64,000 nucleotides of DNA from positions 36,750,477 through 36,814,476 of the forward strand of contig OU964918.1 of assembly GCA_918807975.1 (NCBI GenBank), given 5' to 3'. Source of the DNA: Aplidium turbinatum. Its lineage: Eukaryota > Chordata > Ascidiacea > Aplousobranchia > Polyclinidae. Shown here piece after piece: positions 11,831-23,330 of the stretch. Within the stretch, counting starts at the first letter, position 1. Each line of letters starts with the position of its first letter. The notes under the pieces are model-generated. The model saw nothing but the letters and a program-made list of their open reading frames with translations. It was not told the DNA's origin and ran no database searches. A program made the position numbers and the translations under genes.

Positions 11831-12272
11831 ATTCGTATCATCCTGCAAAGTTAATGGACAGAACATAAATGAGCGTACAGCGTTAACACCATCTCGCCCT
11901 GTTGCGACAAGTTTGTTTATTGAGCAATGACAAAATAACATTTCAAATTGGTGAAAATTCAACATTTTGGTCGTCGATGCGGGGGCAGTAAACCTTAAAC
12001 TTCGAACATGCCTTTACATAGGAAAGTTCTGGGTAGATCCCACTTACAATTTATAACTAGCCAGTAGAAAAATTATAAAAAAAACTTATGTTAAAACGGA
12101 AAGTGAAATTTCCCCTTTTTTTCAAAAAATTTAAAGTTTGACCCCCCTGCGGGGGCAGAAGGTGCACCTCCAAACTGATGAAATTTTGCAAACGTAATTT
12201 TTTCATGCATGTGCCACTTTTTATGACTAGCCGATTTTGAATTTCGAAAAAAAGTCAAAAACGGCCCACCCT
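11831..12272 (-). repeat. Right long terminal inverted repeat
   Basis: This is the inverted partner of 6007-6446. The outer end lies only about 90 bases from the first visible ATG of the host LDLa gene, so this element borders the gene's upstream region. Confidence 0.88.
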
Positions 12273-12364
12273 ACTCAACATTTCTACGTAAAAATGTTAA
12301 TAGAGTCAAAATTTAATGTACTGTAAAAACAAATGAAATAGTTTTTAATATTTTATAATTTATT

Positions 12365-13281
12365 ATGATGATTATGATTAGAATAATAATGTTTGAGTTT
12401 TTAACTAGTTGCTTGGTGTTTGTTAATTTGATGGTAACCACTGGTGGAGATAGATGTTACAGTGGACAAGTTTTTGCGAACGGCTTAAGATGTTCAGGAA
12501 CTTACGAGTGCGATGATGGGGGTGATGAATTCTTATGCGATCCTTCCCATGGAAGTCAGTTCAACAATTCATGTCATTATCGCGATTACCATTTTACAGA
12601 AGAACAGAGATGTGATGGTTTTACAACCTGCCAGAATTGCTTCGATGAAGAAAATTGCACTGATCCACCCAGGCGCAACTTTTTACGCTGCGATATTGAA
12701 GCCGGATGCGCACCGTTAACTTTCTTATGTGATGGGAATGCTTATTGTTATCATGGATCAGATGAGAAACAAATCGGATTTGGTTTCAAGTGCAATGGTA
12801 TTCCTGTGGACGGATGGTTCCGAATTCAAAACTCTACAGCTGTTCCGTATCGATGCATTGTTCCACAACAATCTATGCTGCCAAAGTCAAGCAAATTTGA
12901 TAAAAGACTTTTAGTCTGTTTTAACAATGAAGACGATTGTTATACGTTCAATGAAGATGGGAAGCCAATCTTAAACATTTCCAAATGCTGGCCTTGTCTT
13001 GATGGAACAATTATACAACGTCAACAAGTGTGCGATACTGTGTTTGATTGCGCAGACTTATCGGACGAATGTTTATGCGAGAGACAATTTACCAGTGAGA
13101 TTTGCGATCCTTTGCTTCGTGATAACAATTGCTCTCAAAACGAAGTTCCATGCGCGTTAGGAAATAAATGCATCGATGTTTATCAAATATGTGATGGCTC
13201 TAACGACTGTTCTAATGAAACTGATGAAATGCGCTGCAAAAATACTCCTGATTGTCCAACTGCAAAAATTGAATGTCTGAA
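12365..13281 (+). CDS. Secreted LDLa-repeat protein, first visible coding exon
   Basis: This is the only strong host coding sequence. From ATG 12365 it reads 305 codons plus two bases. Residues about 8-28 are hydrophobic (MFEFLTSCLVFVNLMV), a likely signal peptide, followed by a very cysteine-rich secreted or ectodomain sequence. Modules resembling LDL-receptor class A repeats lie at about 31-60 (ending GGDEFLC), 208-240 (CLDGTIIQRQQVC then DLSDECLC) and 262-292 (CIDVYQICDGSNDC then ETDEMRC), with the Asp/Glu pattern that binds calcium in this fold. Several N-glycosylation sequons occur (NNSC, NCTD, NISK, NCSQ, SNET). It stops at a GTAAGA donor at 13282, within the next LDLa module (CPTAKIEC). 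Function is unknown; LDLa arrays usually bind ligands outside the cell. Earlier exons cannot be excluded, but the signal peptide argues for a start here. Confidence 0.88.
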
Positions 13282-13439
13282 GTAAGAAAATGATTTTAAA
13301 CCTTTGTTGTTAAAAGTTTTCAAGTACATTAACTACCATAATCATACTAAACTACTATCACTAAACTATCTAACTAATTTATCTGTTCCGGCGGGTCAAT
13401 TTCCCTCTTGATTATAATTGTGATAAGTTTTGTAATTTG

Positions 13440-16130
13440 GCTGGCTGAATTAAGCAACGTTGAATTTGCGTTCTTTCACTCTTCTACGTGAGGAGAGGTC
13501 TCCGGATGGTACAGGATGAAGCGTTGTTAGAGCGGGCCTTGGTTGGTATGGCAGAGTTAGAGGGCAACTTTGGAGAACTGTTAGAACTTCCGAATAAACT
13601 GAAGGAAAGCACTATGATATCTGAAGCTAGAGAACAGGTCAGAAAAGAAGTTGAAGAATTAAGACAGGCTTTGAAACAAAAGCAAATCTCTAGCGTATCT
13701 CTAGCGAAACAAAAGCAAATCTCTAGCAGTTACGGTCATGTCAATAGCAAAACAACACTTATAGTATCTCCAGTGGTCGTTCCAGTCGTTCCAAAGAAGA
13801 AGTGATTAATATCAGGCTCGAAATGGAGAAATTGCAGTGGGAAAGACAGAAGTAGGTAAACAAAGCCAAAGCTGAAGAAGCCGAAATTGATATGTAGATC
13901 AAGGCAGCCGAACTGAGAGCAAGGCAAAGAAACTTGAGCTGTTTTCACAATGTGGATCGGACCAAGGGTTGCAGCATGAGCCACGACGGCCTACGGCCAG
14001 TTGTCTCGGAGTCGCCGATCAATTTTCTACCGCAATAGAAAAGGTCCAGAGGTGGGGTGCTGTCATTGTCAATCCGCCTGGGAGATCCCAAGACACTCAT
14101 GGGGACGCTGGCATAGATGCCCAACTTAAACAGAGCAAGGTTGAACGGGAGAATTCATTGGAACCGCCAGGCAGAGAAACCCCCCTAAGAAAGCTATTTT
14201 CCGGGAACGCCCTCGCAAACAAGGATAGAACGTGGACCAAAGATCATGCTTTGACAAAACTACCCTGGGGGACCCATGGGGCCGCTGAAAGAGAACCTCA
14301 TTATGATCAACGTGATTTTTATAGAGGGAAGATTGTGAAACCGTCACAAACATGCCCCTTAACTGTAAGGAAAGATCTTAAAAGTGAGAGATGTAATTCA
14401 CCACTAGTTAAAGATGATGGCCGTGAAACTAGACATATTATGACAACCCCGCCAGGGCTTGATGCAAACAGAGGTGCTGAGGATCAGCAAAACTGGTTCT
14501 ATAAAAATCATAATTGTCGCACTTTCTATGACAGGGCCGCATTGATCAACTGTGACGGCAACAACATGCCATTTATATTTCTTAAAAACCGTATTGAATC
14601 ACTAATGGAGAGTTGCCCATTTGAGGAAAATCGGCTGACTTTGCTACAGGCAACCTGCGTACGTAGCGCCGCGCAAACCAATTCAAACTTAGCATCGGAT
14701 ACTTCTGGTTGGAGCGAAAAGGAAAGGATCGATATGTCGCTGGATCGCTTGTCGCAGCGCTTTGGCGTTAAAGGCGGATTTCTCGCGGAGCCGGAGAGTC
14801 GGCGGATATGGCATAGCAATAAATTATCTAGGATGTCATCATCCTCAATAAAGAAATTCAAAGACGAGCTGGCTCAGTGTACCCTCTTCGCTAGGGCGTA
14901 TATCCAGCGTCATCAGCTAGAAGAACGTTTTGTACTAGACTTGGCAGGTAGATTACCTGGATATGCGAAGAAAGACTTTTTGTACTATCTGAAAGAGCAA
15001 TATGGTAGCACCGAGGAACTAAGCTTCTAAAGCCTAATGGATTTTTTAAATTGCAAAGAGACTTGTCGCTATACGGACTTCGCCATACGCTTAGTGGAGG
15101 AAGTCGTTGTTAGAAAAGATACAAAACGGTTGGCGAGTGATAACCACATTATGCGTATTCGTCAAACCTCAGCACAGCCTGTCAGAAATGTCATCCAAGG
15201 TAGCAATCGCGAGTCTGGCTCTAGTTCTGGGAGCCGAGAAGAAACGTTTGGTAGCCGCTCTTTTGAGGGTACGAGGAAGGACATACTCTGTATCTATTGT
15301 GAGAGTAGGAATAAGCAAGAGAGTCACAGACTACCCAATTGTCCCGAGTTCCTAAACTTGACGCCGTCGCGACGCCGGGATGTCATCGCCACGACTGGTC
15401 GTTGTCTAAACTGCCTACGTCTAGGACACGAAGCAAAAAACTGCACCCAATCATGTAATTGTAGGCGCTGCGGCGAACATTTCCAATTTAAGCACTATTA
15501 TCTACTGCACGACGCCAATGTGAATCCTCAAGGAACATCGGGCAATGGTCTTAGAACGGCACCTGCCGTCACTAATCGTAGTGTAAGCATCGCTCATGAG
15601 AGGGCAGTGTTTAATCGTGTCACGGCTGCGCGGGTCATAAACCCATCTAATGGAGAGACCACTCTGGTTTACTGTCAACACGACCCAGGCTCTCAGCTCA
15701 CATTTGTTTGTGATTTTATATACTATAGGTATAACCTGGCTCTATCTCACAGTTTTTGGGAGACATTTATCTCTTTTTATTTACCTTCTCTGCAGGGTAG
15801 AAATAAGTGGGCCAATTTGGGGGAGAACCTAAAGCCTGGGCAATTAGTCGTGATTGGTTCTCCAGAAGATATAACTAAGAGAGGGAGGTATCGCTTGGGG
15901 AGAGTCCATGAGATCATCCCCCAAATTAGGAAAGGAAAACCGATTGTCAGGCGCGTCAGGGTGGCAGTCTCAGCGGTGGATGAGGCATTGGGTGAGATCA
16001 AAGTGGATCTGGTCCTGAGGGATATATCATGCGTTGCGCCTGTGGGGAATGCTTGACTGCATTGTGGACCCGGCCCCTCTGGTCTATTGTTAGCGGGTGT
16101 CGTGGAGGCATCTGTACCACCATTGCCTTT
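13440..16130 (+). mobile_element. BEL/Pao LTR retrotransposon fossil
   Basis: Recognisable parts are a gag with a coiled coil (about 13488-13805), the gag body (about 14520-15030, with PFEENRLTLLQATCVRSAA-like and LDLAGRLPGYAKKDFLYYL-like text), a CCHC-type zinc knuckle region (about 15290-15500, with GRCLNCLRLGHEAKNC), the start of the protease (HDPGSQLTFV) and, close behind, the integrase C-terminal tail (PGQLVVIGSPEDITKRGRYRLGRV). These are BEL/Pao hallmarks. No LTR pair is identified. It is broken, with several breaks, and looks fairly old. Confidence 0.85.
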
Positions 16131-16830
16131 CATTTAAATTTGTAGTGTAGGCTACTGTATTGTGGATATGTATCCTGCAAATCTGTTTTAACCTGCGTCT
16201 TTCTATGTGTCATCCGCAGGGCCCCAATATGCGTAATGTTCAAGTAGCGTACGGTATGCTAGAGCGATCTCAGTGATTTGCGAGATTATACGTAGCTGGC
16301 TAGTTACTGTTTGGTGCCTTTGATTTGTTTACTACTGTGTGTTTCAATTCAATTTTTCAATTCAATTTATTTTTTGCTGCTGGCGCAAGCACGTACAAAA
16401 CGGCAAAGTAAACATACGAATTTGACACCAACAAAAGGGAAAGATGGCAAAACCCAAAAGTTTAAAATATACATCGATAAAACAGTGTTACCACTATCTT
16501 AAAATTGCACAGCCACCAAACCTAGAAGCGAAATAGAAAAAAAAAAACTTTATTGTTTGGGAAAATAGTCCTACAATTACAATTAACACTTACAAGTGCA
16601 AGGGCGATTAAACTTTTAACATAAAGAAAAAAAAATCCAAAAGGTGACAAATTTCCTGAACTTTCGCTTTGTGAGTCATCAAAAGCATTTAAAAAAAAGT
16701 GATGCTGTAAGAGACTCAGCAAAGCAAAATTACAGGAAACCGGCTCAGAGTGACCGCACAAATTTAGAAAAAAAGTAAAAAAAGCAAAAATACGATTAAA
16801 TATTTAAAAAAAATACATAGGCTACATAGC
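16131..16830. other. No gene; AT-rich repeat-like intron sequence
   Basis: It contains TTCAATTCAATTTTTCAATT at about 16350 and a long A run near 16536, resembling retroposon tails, but no boundaries or coding text that I recognise. Confidence 0.3.
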
Positions 16831-18089
16831 CAGTGCTTCCACTTTGAAGGATTTTATCCCGAAATCGGGATTTTTTAACGCTTCGAAGGATAAAAAAAGG
16901 AAATGAAGATGAGAAGGATTTTTTAAGGATTTTTAACAATTTTACAAGGAAATTTTGTCTTAAAAAGGGAATTGTTGTTTTTAGCAATTTTAAAGAAAAT
17001 TTTATTAATATTCCCCTTCAAAATTTAACGATGATCAGCTGGTTTCCGTCGTCACTGGACATTCGGAACCCCTCTTACTCTCTTTCTCCTGTTCGCCTTT
17101 CTGTCGCTTGATTTCTTTTCTCGCCATTTTGGAAATTGGACGTGATTGCAGTCTGCAGTGAGAGAGTTAGCTCAATTCTTTGAGTTAAAATTAGGTAATC
17201 CGTTGATTTACGGTTGAAGTTGAGTAGCAATGACAAAGTTCACTGAGGTTCGACGTACAGTTAGGTATGATAAGTTTAGGCTAGTGATATCCTTCCAGTT
17301 TAGAAAAGCTAGTTTTTATCTATGCTAACTGATGATGGTGTCAATAATAGAGGCTATGTAGTATGTATTGTATACAGCATGTATAGTGTACACAGTCAGA
17401 CTGAGTCATTATCATGAATAGGCCTAGTATCCTGGAGTTTTTCGTCAGTCTCAGATGATTGTGAAGACGTTAGGCTACTGACAAGGAGAAAAAAGAGATA
17501 GCCTAGCCAATAGTGTTAAGTTAGCAGCTTAGCGTATCAAGGAAAACTAAACTAAACACAAAAATAAATTTGTTAATGGATGGATAATTCGTTGAAACTG
17601 GACATTGACCACCTGTACATTTTCGCAGTTAGGGATAGTTATAGGTTAGGAGTCCGGGTAGGAAAGATGAGAGTGGTAATTGTTAAATGATGTCCAGGAC
17701 TCCAGGTGGTAGGCCTAAATGTCCCAGAACCGACTAAACTGACCATCCCTGTAAACTGACAAGCAGTTTTTTGGCTGGACAGTGAACAAAGGAAGTAAAC
17801 CATGTTATTGTAAAGTATGGATTGATTTTGTGCAGTCTACTGTTCTAATAAAACAACGTTGCTTCGACATACCGGTGCTACTGAATAAAATCGAGATGAA
17901 AATAGCTTTAACTGAGATTATAATAACTTTAAAGTTGTATTAGCACCTTTTTTAACCTAAATAACGTCAAAAATAACCTCGCCTATGAAGGAAATTTTGA
18001 AAGATTTCCGACTGAGAAAAAAGGGATTTTTTAGGACAAAAGAGGAAATTGAAGAGGATTTATCAATTGACAGAAGTGGAAGCACAACT
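16831..18089. mobile_element. hAT-like nonautonomous element (CAGTGCTTCCACTT ends)
   Basis: CAGTGCTTCCACTT at 16831 and AAGTGGAAGCAC at about 18075 are inverted. Each end is followed inward by repeated AAGGATTTTT/GGGATTTTTT words. No exact 8-bp duplication is visible, so it is probably old. Nothing coding is seen in between. Confidence 0.55.
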
Positions 18090-19626
18090 TGGATAGTTGA
18101 GTAAAAAAAGCTAAATTTTCTCAATGTATGACGATTTTCGTTATTGCTGTTAACAAAATATAATTTCTTTTACTTGTACAAGTACGTAAGAGCAGTAGTG
18201 AGTGAAGTAAATCAGACTTGAATTCAGATCAATCCATTACAACTATGCTATCGATGAATAGATAAGTAGCCATCCATAAAATCTGCAGCCTATTAACCAC
18301 TTGCACAAGCTCCCCGACAATAGCTCTATTTTATAATCACTAGCACAGCCCAGTTTACCCAGTTTATCTGTTCCATGCAGTTACTAATTGCACAGGTTTT
18401 TGCAAGTTTGTGACATTTAAGATGTAAACATTTTAAACTACATCACCAAGACAAACAGCTTTGTTTTGAAACAAAACAAAATAGAAAAACAATTTTGAAA
18501 TATTGTGTTGTATGGAACGCAGACTTGCATTTAAATTGAAGACCAGAGTTGCAAAACTATTCTAGTCCAAAACACGACTTTTGAGATAAAGCAATAGTTC
18601 TTCCATCTATGGCAAGATTCAAGTAAAATATTTTTTTACTTAAGCAATAAGTAAAGATTAAAAAATATTTAAGTTACTTATAAATGAAAAATCTGCAATT
18701 TACCTGAACGTATACAATGTAACTGTGACGATATGTTAAATATTTTGACGATATGTTATTCTCAAGCTGGGTGGTTGCAATATCGTGTTTAGGCCTACTT
18801 GGTAATAATAACGTTTTAACAAAATTAATTAGTTAAAGTAGCACTAGGCTAATGAATGGAAATATAGTCATTATAGTTAATCTATCCAGTTAGATTACAG
18901 TTGTACCTCTCTCACTGGCTCTTGAAATGACTTCTCAGAAAACACAAAGAATCAAACATACTATCATTAAGAGAAGACTAGAGTTTAGAAACAAATAGTC
19001 CAGCTAAACTGAAGCATCTTTCAGTTTGAATTGAAGATGGTGGGAGAGAGGCAAGGCAAGATTTTCAAGCTCTTTGGGACACTTTTCAAGGTTTTCATAA
19101 AAACCAATCTTCTTTTTTATGAAAGCCAATATATTTTCTTAGACTGGATGGAAAGACACTTTGTAGTCTGCAGACAGAACTTCATTCAATATTTCTGCTT
19201 TGGATTTTTTACTCGGAGTGTTCATCGTGGTCACTTTCATTAGCTCCAATGTTCCATTTAAAAAAAGCCTGATGCATACTTTAGGGGCATGAATACTTTT
19301 GCTTATTAGCATGCCCGCTCATACACAGTCATCGGTGGAATGACAACACTTCTAGGCATAATTTAAGCGAGAAATGATAGGAACACGATGGTCTTCGCTA
19401 TTGATTCGTTTATTGCTTCATTCCAACATAACGAGCTTGACGCTGAACAACAGAATCCAGGCAACAAAAGCACCAAAATGAAAAACACCAGAACGACTGA
19501 CAGTCTCACCACCAGAAATTAACACAATGCTCTGTCGTTCTACATTGCCAACTTGACTTATTCAATTAGAACAGAAAAGAATAAGTCTTAGACTGAGTAA
19601 AAAATGTGTTTAATACTAACTCAGAA

Positions 19627-19653
19627 AATAATAATAATAATAATAATAATAAT
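19627..19653. repeat. (AAT)n microsatellite
   Basis: About nine perfect AAT units lie next to the SINE at 19660-19905. Confidence 0.95.
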
Positions 19654-19659
19654 GTTATG

Positions 19660-19905
19660 GTTTTATTTATTGTCGCTCTACAACAGCTAAGGTCTTTTAG
19701 CGACAGGGCTCATTTTTAATTTATATCAGGTTTACGATGTTATCACATTATCACCCGACTCATTCTCACTGCGCTATGCAGGATAGAACACAATCGGTAC
19801 CGTTTTTAAAGTCTTCGGTTTGACCCGACCTGGAATCGATCTCAGATCTACCAGCACCAGAGCCGAAGGCGAAACCACTCGGCCACTGAGCTGGTGAAGT
19901 CAGAA
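19660..19905 (-). repeat. tRNA-derived SINE
   Basis: Read on the minus strand, the head is tRNA-like: CAGCTCAGTGGCCGAGTGGT resembles the 5' part and A box of a Ser/Leu-type tRNA, and GATCGATTCCAGGTCGGGTC is a B box. The body continues to a CGACAATAAATAAAACC tail. Its position next to an AAT microsatellite fits a SINE 3' end. Confidence 0.7.
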
Positions 19906-20745
19906 AATGTGTGAGGAACCATGGTTGTAGTTACTTAAAAAGGTTTCTAGTCTTGATTGGAAGAACGCCACTGCAATCATTGCAAGCGCTAAACACAACC
20001 ACACAATGTAACAGCGGTAAATCTACGTGTGCATGACGCACTAGCCAGAATGCGATTAGGCATTCTTACAGAAATTCAGTTCTTACAAATCTAAAATCTA
20101 ATTACCTAAATTTCTAAGCGAGACGCGTGATTTCACTAAAAGGCCCGAGGTATTCGTACAAACCATTTGGATTCTAGAATTCCGACGTGACGTCGGAGAG
20201 AGCTCTCTGGCGCTACACATACTATCTTCAGCAACCTTTATCTGATCATTTTTAGGATAATTCAAGGAAGAAGAATCCACCATCTGACCATAATGATCTG
20301 GACCCTGCAATTCTATTGATATGGGTCCTTTTTCTTTTTTTGTAGGATGTATTCAAACACCTTCTCACTTTCCAAGTTTGCAACATATCTCTGGCAAAAG
20401 GCTGTTGAGTGTTGCTCTTATCTCAATGATGCCAAGGCTCTCTTCCAAATCACGAGAAACTCTGACCATTTGTTCATTCAAACCCTTCGAATCCATGTCA
20501 ACTTCTCCAAGGTATGCTCAATTGCTGGCTTAATTTCCTTGAGCCAACCCTGAAGGCAAGAACTGTACAAAAGTGACAAAAGTGCAAAGGGAAGCTTATA
20601 ATCATTTGCTTTTAATCATCAGCTTTGTTATTTACTGAAAGCCTACTTCAAAACTTCAAATAATTGAGAATTACCATATTAAGTAACAAGTAAAGATTTT
20701 CGAGTAAGAAATTAAGTAATTACTTACTTGAATCAAAACCTACTT

Positions 20746-21190
20746 TCAAAGTTGTTTTTGTTTTATTTCTATGCAAACACCAGCGTGTTATAGCGAAATT
20801 AAGCCGTTCTTTTTTTAAATCAAATTTTGGGCGGCTACAGGCAGGGCCTCCGAGAGAAATCAAGGCTGGCCGGAAAACAATGCGTAAAACGGGCCCCCAA
20901 ACATTTTTTATGATGATAAGAGATGTTTTTTTCTATCTGAAACTTGATCTAGCACCGAAATGCCCTGACTGGTCAAACCAAAACTGTCACTCCAGTCTAG
21001 TTCACACAGATTTGTGCCTTTGTTTTCATTTAGTACGATCAACTTCATCCTTGAGTTTAGTTGACAACCTAAGGTGTTGCGACCGTGCCAAATTTTTTTT
21101 TCAACTCAATAACTTACTTCGGTCACAAGCACGTTTTTAACGTTCGCGTTTTGTCGCTTCTACCTTTTTCTCGACCTTTGCTATGTTGAC
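20746..21190. other. No gene; solo hAT end at 20842
   Basis: CAGGGCCTCCGAGAG at 20842 matches the first 15 bases of the large composite at 42482 (CAGGGCCTCCAAGAG) except for one base, so it is an end of the same hAT family. No partner end is found. The rest shows no recognisable coding sequence. Confidence 0.45.
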
Positions 21191-21194
21191 GTGT

Positions 21195-21545
21195 ATTGTT
21201 TTGATATGATGGTCAGAAATAAAAACAACTGAAACTGAACTGAACTATCTTGACATCTACAATGCCTTGACCTTTAACATGCACAGGTTTGCCATCATAA
21301 GCATGTAGTGTCTGATGGATAGCTTGTGGAAGAACCTAACTCACGATATCCATCTAACCCAACCATGGAACATGTTGAGCTGGTGTCACACTGGCACATG
21401 AACAGTTTGCCGGTTAACTTCGGTCCGAATCCAAATTTGCTTCCCGATGCTTTGGTAAGCTTTTGAGTTCTGCAGAGTTTTTGAGTTTTTGCATTTATTA
21501 CCATGGAGGTATTTTTTGAATTTGGTTGCAACTGCTTGCATGGCC
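21195..21545 (-). mobile_element. Ty3/Gypsy protease-region fossil
   Basis: The minus-strand translation (KLTGKLFMCQCDTSSTC, then GLDGYRELGSSTSYPSDTT) resembles the aspartic protease segment of Ty3/Gypsy polyproteins, in which a CDTGSTCNV-like motif is followed by LxxYxxLG and a P-S block. Only this small part is recognised. No LTRs are seen. It is a broken fragment and old. Confidence 0.55.
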
Positions 21546-22010
21546 TACAGCTTATAGCCTACTTGGTCTTTCTGCTGGCGTTGTAACACTTTTGTTTGAA
21601 AATAGTTGTTTCCAATATTTTGGGGCAAAAACGGATTTGTTATTCGTTGTGACGGATAAGGTATGACGTAGTCGAACCTACGGCTGTTAATTACCCTTTG
21701 GTAACTGAAGCTCTAATAGATCCATTGAGAAATTTCAAAAGATATGTGTAGGTTGCTTGAAATAAGCAAGATGCCTTTTCACTGCTAGTGGCAATAAATG
21801 TTGCCCCTTAATTCCCTTTACACTTCCAAACATGCCACACATCCAGAAACAAGGAACGTTTAATCTCACACTTCATACACATCAGCTGTAGGTAAATTTT
21901 AATTGTTAACCAGTAGCATGAGAGAGCAACGTGTTTACTTCGAAATGTTACATTTGGTCAATGAGGGGCCCTACCGTTCTGGGTCCCCGGTGCATTGCAC
22001 TGGCTGCACC
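21546..22010. other. No gene recognised
   Basis: A region of mixed composition before the minisatellite. A short motif resembling KCYIWS near 21933 recalls LINE RT text but is too short to call. Confidence 0.25.
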
Positions 22011-22190
22011 TGGGGTAGTTATGACTTCACCGTCGGTAGTTACGGTTGTACTGGCGGTAGTTATGGCTACATTGGTGATGATTATGACTGCACTGGTGAT
22101 AGTTACGGCTGCAGCGGTGGTATTTACGGCTGCACCAGCGGTAGTTACGGCTATACCGGTGGTAATTACGCATGCAACGGTGACAGTTAG
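22011..22190 (+). repeat. 24-bp minisatellite, open in the + frame
   Basis: About seven to eight degenerate copies of a 24-bp unit near GGTAGTTACGGCTGCACTGG. On the + strand it is open from 21903 to 22190 and reads Gly/Tyr/Cys/Ser-rich repeats (GSYGCTGG-like, eight residues each); the minus strand is open too (Val/Thr/Ala-rich). Because the unit is a multiple of three, open frames come for free. I see no start context, splice signal or known family, so I treat it as a minisatellite, not a gene. Confidence 0.8.
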
Positions 22191-22559
22191 AAGCACCCAG
22201 CTACCGTGGGGGTAGACATTCCTCAGAAATCGAAAAGTATAAAAAAGTAAAAGAAGTGGCAGAACAGATTGATCTTCAGGTAGCGATGACAGATGAGTTG
22301 TTTGATGAGGTTTTGGCCATCAACGCTCTACTCGAAAATATTCCTGACAACGCATTTGAAATTTTCCAGTTTTCCGACTTATTTCAGGTTTGTAAATCAT
22401 TAATAAAACCGGTTGGTTGTTACGTCAATCACAAGAGAACGTGGCATAGCGGCATCGATTCCGGAAGATAAAGGAAAGGTAGAAGAGCACTGATCTAGTT
22501 GCTTTAGAATCGAAACCAAGAATCGTTGATGTGGTTGAGCTTACTAGTCACATGTTGCT

Positions 22560-23330
22560 TATGATCAAACGGGAATTATTCAAAATAAAAGGTTATCAAT
22601 TGTTTGGGATGTCATCAATCACACAACGCAAGGAAAGCTTCAGTGTGGAGTGTTACGCTCTACGTATGCGAAACGTGGACATTGAGAAAATTGAAGAAAA
22701 ATATAATCAATGCTTTTGAAATGTGATTATGGAAAAGAGTGTTGAGGGCAGGGCCGGATTTAGCTGATGGGGGGCCCGGGGCACTTTTAGATCGGGGGGC
22801 CCCGTGCAAAAAATTTTTTCAAGCCTACGGCGCGAAAAACCACCTCTACGTCTTCAGTAGCATCAGCCCAGTACTGCACAGCATTTTGCAGAAACTTTAA
22901 AGGCCAAAAGGAAAAAATAACACAAAATCACATTTTTTCCACATAGGGGGGCCCTTCAAAAGTCGGGGGGCCCGGGGCAACTACCCCCTCTGCCCCCCCC
23001 CTAAATCCGGGCCTGGTTGAGGGTGAGTTGGACTGACAGACGCACAAATAAATGGGTAAGAAACATAATTGGAATCCGGGAAAATGAAAGTGTGCTGACA
23101 AACGTCATAGAGAAGAAGCTTTGCTAATATGGTCATTGGAAAAGAAAGGAAGATAGTTTGGTTTCGGCTACTATCGCAGGAGAGGTGTGTGGAAAATGTA
23201 AACCTGGAAAAAGAAGAGGATGGAGGATGGAGAGGTGGACTCGATGGGGTGAGAAAAGTTGCTCTGGAGAAAAATGACTACGGCCTTCCATAGGGTTACG
23301 GCCTACTAAACTGAATTGAAATGTCCTCTT
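22560..23330 (+). mobile_element. LINE fragment (RT C-terminal part), split by a MITE
   Basis: The translation near 22640-22720 reads VWSVTLYVCETWTLRKLKK, the familiar LLYGCETWTL region after the RT domain of non-LTR retrotransposons. It continues past the MITE as VSWTDRRTNKWVRNIIGIREN and then a GKCKPGKRRGWRMERWTRW tail, matching the VSWTDRxTNxxV and GKRxRGRPxxRWxD blocks of that family. Stops and frame shifts are present. The MITE at 22749-23015 interrupts it. Confidence 0.75.
22749..23015. mobile_element. 267-bp hAT MITE with GTTGAGGG duplication
   Basis: It starts CAGGGCCGGATTTAGC, ends CTAAATCCGGGCCTG, and is flanked by GTTGAGGG on both sides (22741-22748 and 23016-23023). It shares internal blocks (CACCTCTACGTCTTCAGTAG, and ACTTTTAGATCGG) in reverse orientation with the MITE at 2318-2497, so both are one family. 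Confidence 0.92.

Larger units (their letters stand above)
6007..12272. mobile_element. 6.3-kb DNA transposon with about 440-bp TIRs, class uncertain
   Basis: Two long arms (6007-6446 and 11831-12272) are inverted copies over their whole length, beginning AAGGTGGGCCGTTTTTGAC and AGGGTGGGCCGTTTTTGAC. The 10-bp word ACTCAACATT flanks the element on both sides (5997-6006, 12273-12282). The minus strand carries remains of a long protein (9180-11566). Two later hAT insertions (6570-8900 and 9494-10148) lie inside. Without them the element was about 3.3 kb. Long TIRs with a 9-10 bp duplication recall Mutator-like elements, but the protein remains are not MULE-like, so I leave the superfamily open. 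Confidence 0.85.
18603..20745. mobile_element. hAT-like element with AAGTAA subterminal words
   Basis: GATTCAAGTAAAATA near 18609 and TTACTTACTTGAATC near 20720 form an inverted pair, each followed inward by clustered AGTAA/TTACT words (AAGCAATAAGTAAAG; AAGTAACAAGTAAAG), as in several hAT families. No target duplication is clear. On the minus strand, short open pieces near 20300-20560 and 19030-19240 could be transposase or captured sequence, but I do not recognise them. A SINE and an AAT microsatellite sit inside. Confidence 0.42.

Noticed and set aside
19820-19905. Possible tRNA-Ser/Leu gene on the minus strand
   Set aside because: A and B boxes are present but the acceptor stem does not pair, and the sequence continues into a SINE body.
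20098-20560. Host-like exons on the minus strand (ALASLR, FCQRYVANLESEKVFEYI)
   Set aside because: No splice-site support, several stops and no family that I recognise; it lies inside a hAT-like element.
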